A stretch of DNA of 64,000 nt from Marinifaba aquimaris (GTDB taxonomy: Bacteria > Pseudomonadota > Gammaproteobacteria > Enterobacterales > Alteromonadaceae). Location: assembly GCF_013328345.1 (NCBI RefSeq), contig NZ_JABULX010000016.1, forward strand, positions 1 to 64,000. Reading direction: 5' to 3'. The position numbers were made by a program, and so were the translations under genes. Of the stretch, positions 44,387-54,682 are shown one piece after another. Every line of letters starts with the position of its first letter. Within the stretch, counting starts at the first letter, position 1. The notes below the pieces were generated by a model. The model ran no database searches, was not told where the DNA came from, and saw only the letters and a program-made list of their open reading frames with translations.

Positions 44387-44911
44387 ATGCTTTACGATAT
44401 ATCCACACAAACAGCATCTTTAACTTGGGGATGGCTTTTGGCTATCCCTACAGTTGTTTTTATATATTATTGGCTTTCTCATAAAACGATAGTCTCTCAA
44501 ACCAGGAGTCAAACTGTTGGATTGAGAGTATTTTGTTGTTTTGGAATTTTATTCTCATTAGTAAATTATTTATCATTAGAAGATAACAACGCAGAGTTAA
44601 AAGATAACAAAAAAAGTTATATTCAAGGTGAATACGAAACTATTAAAGGTGTACTCTACCTTGATAAAAATGAGAAAGGTGGCTTAGATAAGTTTAAGAT
44701 TGACAAGAGCTCTTTTATAAGAATATTACCTCACAAAAACATACTTAAAAAAGGGTGCTGGGCAGAGTTCATCAAGTATATTGATGATATAGATAATAAA
44801 TATGTTCGAATGGACTTCATCAACTTTCCTAAATCTGTGTATCCTCCCTTTGAAATGGGTAATAATAAAGTTGACCAAATCTGTATTTTAAGATTTGAGA
44901 TAATTGATTAA
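44387..44911 (+). CDS. Hypothetical two-helix membrane protein, AT-rich orphan
   Basis: I recognise no family. The 174-residue protein has two N-terminal membrane helices (LTWGWLLAIPTVVFIYYWL and GLRVFCCFGILFSLVNYLSL) separated by a short basic loop, then a hydrophilic, Lys/Asp-rich domain with IKGVLYLDKNEK and WAEFIKYIDDIDNKYVRMD. The ATG at 44387 has GAGGT upstream; a TTG at 44366 overlaps the transposase fragment. Its base and codon use is visibly more AT-rich than the neighbours, and it follows a transposase remnant, so recent acquisition is likely. No partner gene is evident. Confidence 0.6.
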   Translation: MLYDISTQTASLTWGWLLAIPTVVFIYYWLSHKTIVSQTRSQTVGLRVFCCFGILFSLVNYLSLEDNNAELKDNKKSYIQGEYETIKGVLYLDKNEKGGLDKFKIDKSSFIRILPHKNILKKGCWAEFIKYIDDIDNKYVRMDFINFPKSVYPPFEMGNNKVDQICILRFEIID

Positions 44912-45153
44912 AAACTCTGGTGTCAGGTCTTTCATTTTGCATTCGGTTGAGATTGGTGAATGAGTACTGTTGGTTTCTAAGCACCATTAAAACCTATATC
45001 TTTTGACCATTACACTGCACTATCTGGGGCAGTGCCATTAGCTATTATTCCTCTAGTACGCCTGACCATATCCCATAAAAGATTTTAAACGAATGACGGC
45101 TTTTAGCGCTTTCTTAAACTAAAGACTTAAAAGATTTGGTCGATAGTTTAGCT

Positions 45154-46077
45154 ATGCAGATTATTTATTCCTTAACTCTAGTCTTTTCTCTCAGCTTAGC
45201 TTGGTCATTGCAAGCTCAAGAGGAAGCTGAGCAGCCTCCTGAAACAAGTCAAAGCAATAACGCATCAAAGTCTAAAATGCCCAAGAATGTAAAAGCTCCC
45301 TCTTTAGCGCAATATAGACAAGTTGATATCAATCGGTTTGAAGACAAAGATGAGATTCTGAGCCTAATGGCTGGTGACTCGCAATTTCCTGCACTGCTGA
45401 GCGAGCAAAACACTTTCATGGTCAAAGGCACTGCAATTTTATTAGCTGACTGGACTTTATCGCCTAGTCAAAGTGCTGCTTTTTCTCAATTAAGGCATGA
45501 ATTAAATGATCACGGTTGGGTGACATTAGCGGCAAGTAGTCACGACCCTATGTTAGTTGCAGAGCCACTGAATGAAGAAAGTGCTAAGCAATGGATGGAA
45601 AGAGCTGACAGCAATTTTGCTTTTTTTCCTGAACAGGCTCAACAAGATTATCAGATGCAAATGCAAATGCGCTTGATGGCGTTATTGAACCAAGCTGAAA
45701 ATTACCCTGGGGTTTTATTAGTTATTGCTCAGGGAGTAGGTGCGGCAAGTGTAGTGAATCATTTTGCTAAATTGGCTGATGATGAAGATGCGTTGCCCGA
45801 TATTTTAGTATTAGTACAACCTTACATACCGGATACTAAAGCCAATAAAAAGTTGGCAACAACCATCGCAGAGTTACCAGTTGCTATTTTGGATATTTGG
45901 TCTGATTTTGATAACCCTTGGGCTTTAGCAACCAGAGAAAAAAGACAAAAAATGGCAAAGAAAAAGCTGACTTTGCATTATAGACAGCGTCAGCTTTTTG
46001 GGGATCACGGATGGGAACAAAGAGATGCGCGATTAATGAAAGAAATTCTCGCGTACTCTAAATACTTGGGCTGGTAA
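45154..46077 (+). CDS. DUF3530-family exported protein
   Basis: A 307-residue protein with a signal peptide (MQIIYSLTLVFSLSLAWSLQ, cleaved after SLQAQ near 22) and an alpha/beta-hydrolase-like core: GTAILLADWTLSP, HGWVTLAASSHD, YPGVLLVIAQGVGAASVVN, and WSDFDNPWA. The nucleophile-elbow region (AQGVGAA) lacks an obvious Ser, so hydrolase activity is doubtful. I assign it to DUF3530. The ATG at 45154 gives the clean signal peptide; a TTG at 45136 is less likely. It precedes the convergent djlA by three bases. Confidence 0.78.
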   Translation: MQIIYSLTLVFSLSLAWSLQAQEEAEQPPETSQSNNASKSKMPKNVKAPSLAQYRQVDINRFEDKDEILSLMAGDSQFPALLSEQNTFMVKGTAILLADWTLSPSQSAAFSQLRHELNDHGWVTLAASSHDPMLVAEPLNEESAKQWMERADSNFAFFPEQAQQDYQMQMQMRLMALLNQAENYPGVLLVIAQGVGAASVVNHFAKLADDEDALPDILVLVQPYIPDTKANKKLATTIAELPVAILDIWSDFDNPWALATREKRQKMAKKKLTLHYRQRQLFGDHGWEQRDARLMKEILAYSKYLGW

Positions 46078-46080
46078 GTA

Positions 46081-46980
46081 TTACCAACCTTTCTGTGTTT
46101 TGATCATCTGCCATGCCGCTTGAATGTCCTGTGTTTTTTCTTTTGCTAACTCCATAGCTTGTTCGGGTAAGCCTTGTGCCATCAACTTATCTGGGTGGTG
46201 CTGCGACATTAATTTTTTATAGGCTTTTTTAGCAGCTTTTTCTGGCGTATTGTCATCGATACCTAAAATATCATAGGCGTTTTGTAGCTGTGCCTTGGCA
46301 GAATATTGCGGTCGATATTGTTGTTGATATTCTTGATAACGCTCTTGCCTTTGCTGGCGATTTTGTTGCTGTTGCGCCTTTTTTTGTGCTTCTTGCTCTT
46401 GATAAGCCTGATGAAAGCGATTTACCGCTTGCACTTGTTTAATTAAGATCGCTAATTCTGTTTTTGAGTAATTCAGTGTTTTGGCAACAAGCTCAAGAAT
46501 CTGCCTTGCTTTGTCATTAATCTCACCATTGATCAACGCCGCTTGAATCTGCATTTCAAGATACATCTGGGTAAATTCAGCTCGGCCAGAACAAAACTGT
46601 TTAAATTCTTTCACTGTTTCTTTGATCGGGAAATCGGCTTTCTTGCCTGCATTGTAGGCATTTTGTGCCTCTTTTCTGGTATCGCCTGTTAAATTTAATC
46701 GCGTCATTAAGGCGCTAGCAAGCGCAATATCCGCCTCAGTAACCCTGCCAGACGATTTGGCGATATGGCCCATAATTGAAAATAAGGTATGGAAGAACAG
46801 CGCTCTACTTTTTAGTGAGTCGGTATTTTTTATTAAACTGGAAAAGCCGCCAACGCGATCAAATGCCCGGCTGTAGCCTTTATCAAAAAAGTGGCCAATG
46901 ATAATACCGAGTATAGCGCCAGGAATTTTGGCGAACATAAAGCCAAAAACACAGCCTAAAATTTTACCCCAAACTTGCAT
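46081..46980 (-). CDS. djlA: Co-chaperone DjlA (membrane-anchored J protein)
   Basis: An inner-membrane co-chaperone of DnaK, 299 residues. It has one N-terminal helix with the GxxxG-rich pattern FGFMFAKIPGAILGIIIGHFF, a TerB-like helical domain (about 55-175), a Gln-rich linker (AQQQQNRQQRQERYQEYQQQ) and a C-terminal J domain (about 232-299) with the HPD motif in LMSQHHPDKLM. The order and the length fit DjlA. Together with murU and amgK it runs on the minus strand, four bases after murU, and in E. coli lies beside rluA and rapA, consistent with this region. Confidence 0.95.
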   Translation of the reverse strand: MQVWGKILGCVFGFMFAKIPGAILGIIIGHFFDKGYSRAFDRVGGFSSLIKNTDSLKSRALFFHTLFSIMGHIAKSSGRVTEADIALASALMTRLNLTGDTRKEAQNAYNAGKKADFPIKETVKEFKQFCSGRAEFTQMYLEMQIQAALINGEINDKARQILELVAKTLNYSKTELAILIKQVQAVNRFHQAYQEQEAQKKAQQQQNRQQRQERYQEYQQQYRPQYSAKAQLQNAYDILGIDDNTPEKAAKKAYKKLMSQHHPDKLMAQGLPEQAMELAKEKTQDIQAAWQMIKTQKGW

Positions 46981-46983
46981 TAT

Positions 46984-47664
46984 TTATCCTAGTGAGTTTT
47001 CTGTTAACGCTTGCTCCATCTGAGCTAAACGTTCAGGTGTGCCTATATCTGACCAGATCCCTTGGTAAATTTGTCCTGTTACTTGTTGCTGGCCAATGGC
47101 TTGTTTGAGCAAAGGGCCAAGTGGTGCAGGAAGCTTTTTCACGTTTAAAAATAGTTCTGGACTGTAAATACCTATACCTGAATAAGTCCACTTTTGGCTG
47201 TTTTCAAGGTTGAGGTAATCGCCAGCTATCCCAAAATCCCCTTGTGGGTGATGAGCAGGGTTATTGACGAGTACCAGGTGAGCCATTGTATTTGGCATCA
47301 AAGTGTTTGGTAAAATTTTAAAGTTTAGGTCAGTCCAAACATCACCGTTTACGATTAAAAACGCCTCATTGCCCAGTAAATCTAAAGCCTGCTTAATACC
47401 GCCTGCGGTTTCTAAAGCGCCTACCTCTTCACGGCTATAGTGCAAGCGACAACCAAACTTTGAGCCATCACCAAGCTGTTGTGGTATCAAGTCAGCTAGC
47501 CAAGCAATGTTAATGATAATGTCAGTAATACCGGCTGCGACTAACTTTTCGATATGGTATTGAATTAAAGGCTTACCCGCTATTTTTAGTAAAGGTTTCG
47601 GCGTATGTGTTGTCAATGGCCTCATGCGTTCGCCTTTGCCAGCGGCTAAGATCATCGCTTTCAT
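46984..47664 (-). CDS. murU: N-acetylmuramate 1-phosphate uridylyltransferase MurU
   Basis: Turns MurNAc-1-phosphate and UTP into UDP-MurNAc in the cell-wall recycling shortcut that bypasses MurA-type fosfomycin-sensitive synthesis. The 226-residue protein has the sugar-nucleotidyl transferase signature MILAAGKGERMRPLT (5-19), PKPLLKIAGKPLIQYHIEKL, and VNGDVWTD (metal-binding Asp). Its start overlaps the amgK stop in ATGA, so the two are coupled, the typical amgK-murU arrangement of Pseudomonas and relatives. Confidence 0.93.
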   Translation of the reverse strand: MKAMILAAGKGERMRPLTTHTPKPLLKIAGKPLIQYHIEKLVAAGITDIIINIAWLADLIPQQLGDGSKFGCRLHYSREEVGALETAGGIKQALDLLGNEAFLIVNGDVWTDLNFKILPNTLMPNTMAHLVLVNNPAHHPQGDFGIAGDYLNLENSQKWTYSGIGIYSPELFLNVKKLPAPLGPLLKQAIGQQQVTGQIYQGIWSDIGTPERLAQMEQALTENSLG

Positions 47665-48656
47665 TTAACACATCCTTGTTGATCGAGTTTGCAAATAACG
47701 ACCTGTTCTAACCATTGACCAAAGTCGGTCAATTCAGAGTAGTGTTGGCAAGCATCTGAGATATAACTCAGGGTTCGAGGAATATCGGCTAGATAATGAG
47801 GCTTGCCATCTCTGTGGTGTAACCGCGCAAAAATACCGGCTGCTTTGATATGTCTTTGCATACCCGTTAAATCGTACCAGCGTTGCCACTGTGCAGGGGC
47901 GATGTTAGCAAAATGGGTTTGTCGATAAGCTTGACTAAGTTGATTGGTTTTTTCTATCGGCCATTTCACATAACAATCTTTTAATAGAGATACCGGGTCA
48001 TAGGTAATCGGGCCGATTAAACCACCTTGAAAGTCAATGATGGCGATATTCTCATCAGGTAGCATTAGGTTTCGGCTGTGAAAGTCTCGATGTACAAAGC
48101 ATTTGGGTTGCTCAAGAAAATTCTCTGCTAATAGCGAAAACGTACTTTTGAGTAGTGCTTGATCGGTTTCAGGTAAAACTAAGCCTAAATGTTTTTCAAC
48201 TAGCCATTCAACAAAAATACTCAGCTCAAAGTGAACTAGTTTTTTGTCGTATTGCGGGATGTCGCCTAATCGCGTTTGACGAATATTGATGAGTTTCGGT
48301 AATTCGTCCAGCGCCGTTGGATAGAGCTCAAGGTAATTTTCTTGATTAATGATATTCGCTAAGTGCACATCACCTAAATCGATAAGCAACATAAAACCTA
48401 GCTCGAAATGATGAGCAACAACTGTCGGTACTATGATATTTTCCGACGCCAAGGTTTCTGCTAATGCAACAAATAATGGGTTGTCTTCTGTCTGTGGTGG
48501 AGCGTCAACGGCTATTCTGTTAACCCCGTTTATTTGCAGGCGAAAGTATCGTCTGAAGCTGGCATCACCTGAGATTAATCTAAAATTGGTCAGCTCACCT
48601 AAATTTAGTTTTTCAATCCAATTGAACAATTCTTGTTGTCTAAGGTCAAAAGTCAT
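47661..48656 (-). CDS. amgK: Anomeric MurNAc/GlcNAc kinase AmgK
   Basis: Phosphorylates MurNAc at C1, the step before MurU. The 331-residue protein has the aminoglycoside-phosphotransferase fold: SGDASFRRYFRLQING near the N-terminus, the catalytic loop CFVHRDFHSRNLML, and the metal-binding IAIIDFQGGLIGP. The ATG at 48656 is used; the longer frame to 48692 is unsupported. It forms an operon with murU and then djlA, and is divergent to lptD with about 230 bp between, an order common in Alteromonadales and Pseudomonads. Confidence 0.93.
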   Translation of the reverse strand: MTFDLRQQELFNWIEKLNLGELTNFRLISGDASFRRYFRLQINGVNRIAVDAPPQTEDNPLFVALAETLASENIIVPTVVAHHFELGFMLLIDLGDVHLANIINQENYLELYPTALDELPKLINIRQTRLGDIPQYDKKLVHFELSIFVEWLVEKHLGLVLPETDQALLKSTFSLLAENFLEQPKCFVHRDFHSRNLMLPDENIAIIDFQGGLIGPITYDPVSLLKDCYVKWPIEKTNQLSQAYRQTHFANIAPAQWQRWYDLTGMQRHIKAAGIFARLHHRDGKPHYLADIPRTLSYISDACQHYSELTDFGQWLEQVVICKLDQQGCVK

Positions 48657-48890
48657 GTCTATTCGTTGTCTTATTATAATAAAGTGCAGCAACTAAGGCT
48701 TATCTGGGCTTGTTTGCCATTACTTGTCAGCTAAATATCGAGTATTATAACCGGCTAGAGATTGCCTTGAGTTTTATAACAGTCATAAAATAAGGCAAAG
48801 CATCAAATAATCAATGCTAATCGTATTTTTTACATTAATCTTAGTTAATTAGCTTGAAACCGTTTTATTTTGTTAAGGAACCGGTCGTTA

Positions 48891-51203
48891 ATGTCGTCCA
48901 AAACTACTATTGCTACTTCTGCTGCTATTATTTCTCTGAGTTCCTTAATACCCGCCTACGCTCAAGAATATAACTTTAAGCAATGTTTTCCTGCTTTAGC
49001 TGAGCTATCAGAGGCTGAAACTCAAGAAGCGAAAACCTTTACTCAAGCTCCCGATTTCTCTGGCCAAAATATAACAATTGATGCAGATTCTGTTCGTATG
49101 TCTGATGGCAATGAAGCCATATTCGAGGGCAATGTAGAGATATTCTCCGACAACTCATCTATTGTTGCCGATAAGGCCATTGTCTCTAAAGACAAGAAAC
49201 AACTTCAAGCTCAAGGACGGATCGTCTTTAATCACCCCAATGTTGTGGTTGAAGGGCAAGATTTTAGTGTCGATGTTCAGCACTCAGCCTTGAGTATTTC
49301 AGATACTGAATACCGATTAGCAGGTTATCGCGGTCATGGCGAAGCTGAAAAAATTGCCATAGCACCAGGTGAACATTCTGCTATATTACTCGATGCGACA
49401 TTTACCACGTGTCCTGAAGATGAACCGGATTGGGTGCTGCGTTCATCCGAAATCACTTTATCTGTAGATGGAGAATGGGGCGAAGCTTGGCACAACCGCT
49501 TTGATGTGATGGATGTGCCCGTTATTTATTTGCCATATATCTCGTTCCCGTTAACGGATAAACGCAAAACTGGCTTTTTAATGCCTAAGCTAGATAGTTC
49601 TAAATCAAAAGGTTTAGATATCAGCACGCCTTACTATATTAACCTTGCCGAAAATTATGATGCGACATTAACACCTAGATACATGTCTGAGCGCGGCACC
49701 ATGATGGGCGGTGAAGTTCGCTATATGAGTGAACAAGGTTTGACTAAATTTTACGGTGAATACCTTAACGATGATAAAGATTCACCGATTGAAGAAGATC
49801 GTCACGCCGTCAAATTGACTTATCAAGGTGGCGTTTGGGGTGACTGGAAAGCAAATGTCGACTTGAACCAGGTAAGTGATGATGCTTATTTGAATGATTT
49901 TGGTTTTCGCGGCTTTAACAGCGTTGATACGCATATTGAAAGTTTGATTAGCTTTTATCAGCACCATAAAGAATGGTTTGTTGAAGTAAACTTCAGAGAC
50001 TTCCAATCATTTGGTGAAACATCACAACCTTACCGAGTGTTACCTGAAATTGTAGCCGAATATACACCTGATTTAGGTTATGAAAACTTCAAATTGACCG
50101 TACCTATGGAAGCGGCTTACTTTGAAAACGAAGAGCAAGTAAAACCTGAAGCCATTCGCTTACACACTGAACCCACGTTAACTTGGCAGTGGACACAACC
50201 TGCCTGGGAAGTTTCGGCTGAAACCAGTTTATTGGCCAGTGCTTATCGCCAAGATGGTATCGAGAGTGCTGTTGACGGTTCAACTGCTGTTACATCAGAT
50301 AACGAAACCATTACTCGAGCCATTCCTCGTGTTCGCTTAAATAGCCGGATGATTCTAGAAAGGCCTATGAATTGGTTTGGCAAGGCAATGACGCAAACAC
50401 TTGAGCCTAGAGCACAATATCTATGGGTCCCATATGAAGACCAATCCGATATTGGTCTTTACGACACGTCACTACTACAAGATGACTTCTATGGATTGTT
50501 TCGCAAAAGCCCATTTAGCGGTATAGATAGAATTGTTGAAGCTGATCAGGTAACACTAGGTGTGACTTCTAGGCTCATCAATGACAAAAACCAAGAGAAG
50601 CTGCAATTTAGCATTGGTCAGATTTTCTATCTAGATAACACTAAGCTCGACTTTTTAGATGAAGAACTCGAGTTAGCGCGTGGTGAATCGGCACTGGCAC
50701 TCGATTTTAATTTTGATATTCGCGATACCTGGTTTTTTCACCACGGTTTGCAATACGACACAGATTTAGGTGTGACACGTAAAAGTTACACCAAGTTAGA
50801 CTACAAACTCGATGAAACCCATGTAGTACAAGTTTCACACCGTTTTGCTCGAGATGTCTCTGGTAATACAATCAGTATGGCAGGTGTAGCAGGGCGTTGG
50901 GAGATTGATGAAAACTGGCAAATGTTTGGCAGTACTTACCACGACTTTGAAAACTCGCGCGAGTTAGAAAGTCGGATTGGTTTTATTTATCAATCTTGTT
51001 GTTGGAGTGTGCAATTAGCCTATGAATCGCATATTGTAACCGACTTAGTTTCTGACACTAACCCGAATGAAGTCAGCAATGAAACAGATAACGGTATTAT
51101 GTTACGATTCAGTTTTGGTCGTATCGGTCAATCAGGCAACCGTCACAATGTTTTAGAAGAAGGTATTTTCGGTCATCGCCGTCCGTATTTTATTAACCAG
51201 TGA
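48891..51203 (+). CDS. lptD: LPS-assembly outer-membrane protein LptD
   Basis: The outer-membrane beta-barrel that inserts lipopolysaccharide together with LptE. The 770-residue protein has a signal peptide (cleaved after PAYA, about 24), an N-terminal OstA jellyroll (GNEAIFEGNVEIFSDN, VEGQDFSV) and a 26-strand barrel. The four cysteines needed for LptD disulfides are present: C32, C174, C703 and C704 (NFKQCFPA, FTTCPEDEP, QSCCWSVQ). The ATG at 48891 has AAGGAACC upstream; a TTG at 48870 is rejected. It heads lptD-surA-pdxA-rsmA-apaG-apaH. Confidence 0.96.
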   Translation: MSSKTTIATSAAIISLSSLIPAYAQEYNFKQCFPALAELSEAETQEAKTFTQAPDFSGQNITIDADSVRMSDGNEAIFEGNVEIFSDNSSIVADKAIVSKDKKQLQAQGRIVFNHPNVVVEGQDFSVDVQHSALSISDTEYRLAGYRGHGEAEKIAIAPGEHSAILLDATFTTCPEDEPDWVLRSSEITLSVDGEWGEAWHNRFDVMDVPVIYLPYISFPLTDKRKTGFLMPKLDSSKSKGLDISTPYYINLAENYDATLTPRYMSERGTMMGGEVRYMSEQGLTKFYGEYLNDDKDSPIEEDRHAVKLTYQGGVWGDWKANVDLNQVSDDAYLNDFGFRGFNSVDTHIESLISFYQHHKEWFVEVNFRDFQSFGETSQPYRVLPEIVAEYTPDLGYENFKLTVPMEAAYFENEEQVKPEAIRLHTEPTLTWQWTQPAWEVSAETSLLASAYRQDGIESAVDGSTAVTSDNETITRAIPRVRLNSRMILERPMNWFGKAMTQTLEPRAQYLWVPYEDQSDIGLYDTSLLQDDFYGLFRKSPFSGIDRIVEADQVTLGVTSRLINDKNQEKLQFSIGQIFYLDNTKLDFLDEELELARGESALALDFNFDIRDTWFFHHGLQYDTDLGVTRKSYTKLDYKLDETHVVQVSHRFARDVSGNTISMAGVAGRWEIDENWQMFGSTYHDFENSRELESRIGFIYQSCCWSVQLAYESHIVTDLVSDTNPNEVSNETDNGIMLRFSFGRIGQSGNRHNVLEEGIFGHRRPYFINQ

Positions 51204-51210
51204 GAATGAA

Positions 51211-52488
51211 ATGAAGATAAGAAATAAGCTGGCTATTGTATTTGCATTACTAATGACTGCATCAGCACAAGCTGCTGAACTATTAGATAAGGTAGCTGTT
51301 ATTGTTGATCAAGGCGTTATCCTTGAAAGTGAAGTACAAAGCATGATCCAAACGCAAAAGCGCGAAGCAGAGCAGGCGAACCAGGGCTTGCCATCGGATA
51401 AAGCTTTGAGAACACAGGTTATTGAACGCCTTATTCTTCGCACTTTACAAATGCAAATGGCACAACGCGCTGGTTTCCAAGTTTCTGACGCGCAGTTAGA
51501 ACAAACTCTCGGCCGTATTGCTGCCAATCAAGGCCAAACGGTTGAGCAAATGCGCAATCAAATAGAGCAGTCGGGCTCTAAGTACGAAGTGTTTCGCGAA
51601 GAAATTCGCACTGAAATGATCACGACTGAAATTCGCCGAAATGCGGTTTCTCGTCGTATTTATGTTTCACCTCAAGAAATTGACTCGCTTGTTCGTTTAA
51701 TTCAAGAACAAGGTAGTAAAAATGAGGAATATCACGTTGGTCATATCTTAGTTTCAATTCCGCCTGAGGCAACTGCAACTGATATTGAAGACAGTAAAGC
51801 ACGTGCAGAAAAAGTATTAGACATGCTAAATACAGGGAGTGATTTCAAAAAAGTAGCGATTGCTGCATCTTCTGGTCCTCGTGCACTTGATGGCGGTGAT
51901 TTAGGTTGGATGAACATCAACGAAATGCCAACCTTATTTGCTGAAGTGGCTGCGGGTAAAAAGAAAGGTGACATCATGGGGCCTATTCGCTCTGGTGCTG
52001 GCTTTCACATCATTACCTTGTTTGATGTTCGCGGTCGCCAAGTTGTAGAAGTACAAGAAGTGAATGCTCGCCATATCCTTATTAAGCCATCTATTATTTT
52101 AAGCGATGACAAAGCAAAACAAATGCTTGAAGAATTCATCGTAGATTTAAAAGTTGGTGAGGGCGATTTTGAAGCGCTAGCTAAAGAACACTCTGCTGAT
52201 CCTGGTTCAGCGGCTCGCGGTGGTGAATTAGGCTTTGCCGACCCAAATGTCTACGTACCGGAATTTAGAGACGCATTAAAAACACTTGATACAGGTGAGT
52301 ACGCTGGTCCTTTCAAGACTGTACACGGCTGGCACATTGTTCAATTACTTGAAAAGCGCACACAAGACGCAACTGAAAAAATGCAAGAAGACCAAGCTTA
52401 TCAAATGATCTTCAAACGTAAGTTTACCGAAGAAGCCGAAGCTTGGTTGCGTCAAATTCGTGAAAGCGCCTATATAGAAGTATTATAA
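51211..52488 (+). CDS. surA: Periplasmic chaperone/peptidyl-prolyl isomerase SurA
   Basis: Escorts outer-membrane proteins, including LptD, through the periplasm. The 425-residue protein has a signal peptide ([13 protein letters not shown], cleaved near 22), an N-terminal chaperone domain ([35 protein letters not shown]), two parvulin domains ([15 protein letters not shown] and [14 protein letters not shown], each with GGDLGW- or GGELGFAD-type ends) and a C-terminal helix. It lies seven bases after lptD. Confidence 0.96.
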   Translation: MKIRNKLAIVFALLMTASAQAAELLDKVAVIVDQGVILESEVQSMIQTQKREAEQANQGLPSDKALRTQVIERLILRTLQMQMAQRAGFQVSDAQLEQTLGRIAANQGQTVEQMRNQIEQSGSKYEVFREEIRTEMITTEIRRNAVSRRIYVSPQEIDSLVRLIQEQGSKNEEYHVGHILVSIPPEATATDIEDSKARAEKVLDMLNTGSDFKKVAIAASSGPRALDGGDLGWMNINEMPTLFAEVAAGKKKGDIMGPIRSGAGFHIITLFDVRGRQVVEVQEVNARHILIKPSIILSDDKAKQMLEEFIVDLKVGEGDFEALAKEHSADPGSAARGGELGFADPNVYVPEFRDALKTLDTGEYAGPFKTVHGWHIVQLLEKRTQDATEKMQEDQAYQMIFKRKFTEEAEAWLRQIRESAYIEVL

Positions 52489-52492
52489 ATTT

Positions 52493-53479
52493 ATGACTTT
52501 AAAAATAGCAGTTACCCCGGGTGAACCGGCAGGCATTGGCCCTGATTTAGTACTGGCTTTAGCGCAGCAAGATTGGCCTGCGCAACTTATTTGTATCGCT
52601 GATCCAAAAGTGATGCAACAGAGGGCGCAAGAACTTGGTTTAGATATCAAAATTGAAGCATATGATAAAAATGCTCAAGCTGTCCCTCAGAAAAAAGGCG
52701 TATTGACGGTGTTAACCGTTGAAGCTGATGCAGATGTGGTTACCGGGCAATTAGACGCGGCAAACGGCCACTACGTGGTTGAAACCTTACGTGTTGCTTG
52801 TGATGGCAACATGGACGGTGAGTTTGATGCAGTTGTTACAGGCCCTGTTCACAAAGGCATTATTAATCAGTCGGGTGTTTCTTTTAGTGGCCATACTGAG
52901 TATTTTGCTGCTCAATCTGGCACAACTGATGTCGTGATGATGTTAGCCACTACAGGTTTACGCGTTGCCTTGATGACCACTCATATCCCACTTGCTTACG
53001 TATCAAAAGCAGTAACTCATGAACGTATTTGTAAAATTACCGAAATTTTACATCGAGACATGCAACAAAAGTTTGGTATCGAAAACCCTAAAATTTTTGT
53101 GTGTGGTTTAAACCCTCATGCGGGAGAAGGTGGCCATTTAGGTCGAGAAGAAATCGATACGATAGAGCCTGCTCTCGATTTATTGCGCTCTCAAGGAATG
53201 GATTTAGTGGGGCCACTACCTGCTGATACATTATTCCAGCCTAAATATTTAGAACAAGCTGATGCGGTATTAGCTATGTATCACGACCAAGGTTTGACAG
53301 TACTCAAATACAAAGGTTTTGGTAACTCTGTAAACATTACCTTAGGTTTGCCATTCGTCCGTACTTCGGTTGATCACGGTACAGCAACAGACTTAGCCGG
53401 AACGGGTAATGCCGATCACGGTAGTTTTGTAGTCGCACTTAATACCGCCATTGATATGGCATCAAAACGAGCTAAATAA
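52493..53479 (+). CDS. pdxA: 4-hydroxythreonine-4-phosphate dehydrogenase
   Basis: Oxidises 4-phosphohydroxy-threonine for pyridoxal phosphate synthesis. The 328-residue protein shows [33 protein letters not shown] (metal-binding His), [16 protein letters not shown] (His) and [18 protein letters not shown] (His), all PdxA signatures. It starts four bases after surA and overlaps rsmA by one base (TAATG). Confidence 0.96.
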   Translation: MTLKIAVTPGEPAGIGPDLVLALAQQDWPAQLICIADPKVMQQRAQELGLDIKIEAYDKNAQAVPQKKGVLTVLTVEADADVVTGQLDAANGHYVVETLRVACDGNMDGEFDAVVTGPVHKGIINQSGVSFSGHTEYFAAQSGTTDVVMMLATTGLRVALMTTHIPLAYVSKAVTHERICKITEILHRDMQQKFGIENPKIFVCGLNPHAGEGGHLGREEIDTIEPALDLLRSQGMDLVGPLPADTLFQPKYLEQADAVLAMYHDQGLTVLKYKGFGNSVNITLGLPFVRTSVDHGTATDLAGTGNADHGSFVVALNTAIDMASKRAK

Positions 53480-54291
53480 TGAGTAACGATAAAGTTCATT
53501 TAGGGCATAGAGCGCGTAAACGTTTTGGCCAAAACTTCTTATTCGATGAAAATATTATCGCCGATATAGTCTTGGCTATTGGCCCAGATAATGACTACGA
53601 ACACGTTGAGATTGGCCCAGGTTTAGGAGCATTAACTGAGCCCGCTGCGGCTGAAATTGACCACCTTAATGTTGTTGAACTTGATAGAGATTTAGCTGAG
53701 CGATTGCGTCATCATCCTTTTTTAAAGGATAAGCTGACGATTCACGAAGCGGATGCGATGAAATTTAACTTCGCACAGCTTGTTGAAGGCAAAGATAAAA
53801 AACTCAAAGTTTTTGGTAACTTACCTTACAACATTTCGACACCTTTAATGTTTCACCTTTTCAGCCATGTCGATATTATCCACGATATGCATTTTATGCT
53901 GCAAAAAGAAGTGGTTGATCGTTTATGTGCAGAGCCAGGTAATAAAGACTACGGTCGCTTAACAGTTATGGCGCAATACTACTGTCATGCAGAAGAAGTG
54001 TTATTTGTGCCACCAGAGTGTTTTAAACCTGCACCAAAGGTCGATTCCTCTGTTGTGCGTTTAATACCTAAAGCGGTAAGTGAACGCGCAGAATTAGATG
54101 CTAAGTTATTGTCTTCTATTTGCCATAATGCATTTAACCAGCGCCGTAAAACGTTAAGGAACAGTTTGAAAAAGCTGATCACCACAGAAGAGTTAGAAAA
54201 CCTAAACATAGATCCATCTTTACGTGCTGAAAATATTGACGTTGAAAGTTATATCCGATTAACTCAATATATCTCACAGCGCGATCAGTAG
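53479..54291 (+). CDS. rsmA: 16S rRNA dimethyladenosine transferase RsmA/KsgA
   Basis: Dimethylates A1518 and A1519 of 16S rRNA late in 30S assembly. The 270-residue protein has [14 protein letters not shown], the SAM-binding [11 protein letters not shown], and the catalytic NLPYNIST motif, then [14 protein letters not shown] and [12 protein letters not shown]. Length matches the family. Overlap of its ATG with the pdxA stop implies translational coupling. Confidence 0.97.
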   Translation: MSNDKVHLGHRARKRFGQNFLFDENIIADIVLAIGPDNDYEHVEIGPGLGALTEPAAAEIDHLNVVELDRDLAERLRHHPFLKDKLTIHEADAMKFNFAQLVEGKDKKLKVFGNLPYNISTPLMFHLFSHVDIIHDMHFMLQKEVVDRLCAEPGNKDYGRLTVMAQYYCHAEEVLFVPPECFKPAPKVDSSVVRLIPKAVSERAELDAKLLSSICHNAFNQRRKTLRNSLKKLITTEELENLNIDPSLRAENIDVESYIRLTQYISQRDQ

Positions 54292-54304
54292 AAGTAAGTC
54301 GAAT

Positions 54305-54676
54305 ATGGAAAATACCATTAAAGTCACCACTGAAACTCAGTACGTAGCGGCACAATCACAACCTGATGATGACCGTTACGTATTTGCCTATACCATCACG
54401 ATTGAAAACACTGGCGAGAAAACGGCTAAGCTTATAAATCGTCATTGGTTAATTACCGATAGTAATGGCAAGAAAAACGAAGTACACGGCTCAGGTGTAA
54501 TTGGCCAGCAGCCTGTTATTGAGCCCGGTGATAGCTTTCAGTACACAAGTGGCTCTGTTGTAGAAACACCTGTAGCGACCATGCAAGGCCACTATGAAAT
54601 GCAAACTGAAGACGGTAGCTCGTTTGAAGCGCCGATTGATGTCTTCCGTTTAGCGGTTCCAAATATCTTAAACTAG
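54305..54676 (+). CDS. apaG: ApaG protein
   Basis: A 123-residue fibronectin-III-like protein of the ApaG family, with DRYVFAYTITIENTGEKTAKLINRHWLITD split here as FAYTITIENTGEKTAKL and NRHWLITDSNGK, then GQQPVIEPGDSFQYTSG and the terminal FRLAVPNILN. The biochemical role is unsettled, and it is linked to Co/Mg resistance only by distant reports. It is 13 bases after rsmA and six before apaH, in the canonical order. Confidence 0.93.
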   Translation: MENTIKVTTETQYVAAQSQPDDDRYVFAYTITIENTGEKTAKLINRHWLITDSNGKKNEVHGSGVIGQQPVIEPGDSFQYTSGSVVETPVATMQGHYEMQTEDGSSFEAPIDVFRLAVPNILN

Positions 54677-54682
54677 AAACCT

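Noticed and set aside
45010-45045. Short hairpin GCACT/AGTGC before the DUF3530 gene
   Set aside because: Only five base pairs with a long loop and no T run; too weak to call a terminator or an operator.
45154-46077. DUF3530 protein as an active alpha/beta hydrolase
   Set aside because: The fold looks hydrolase-like but the nucleophile-elbow region AQGVGAA has no Ser, so no enzyme activity is claimed.
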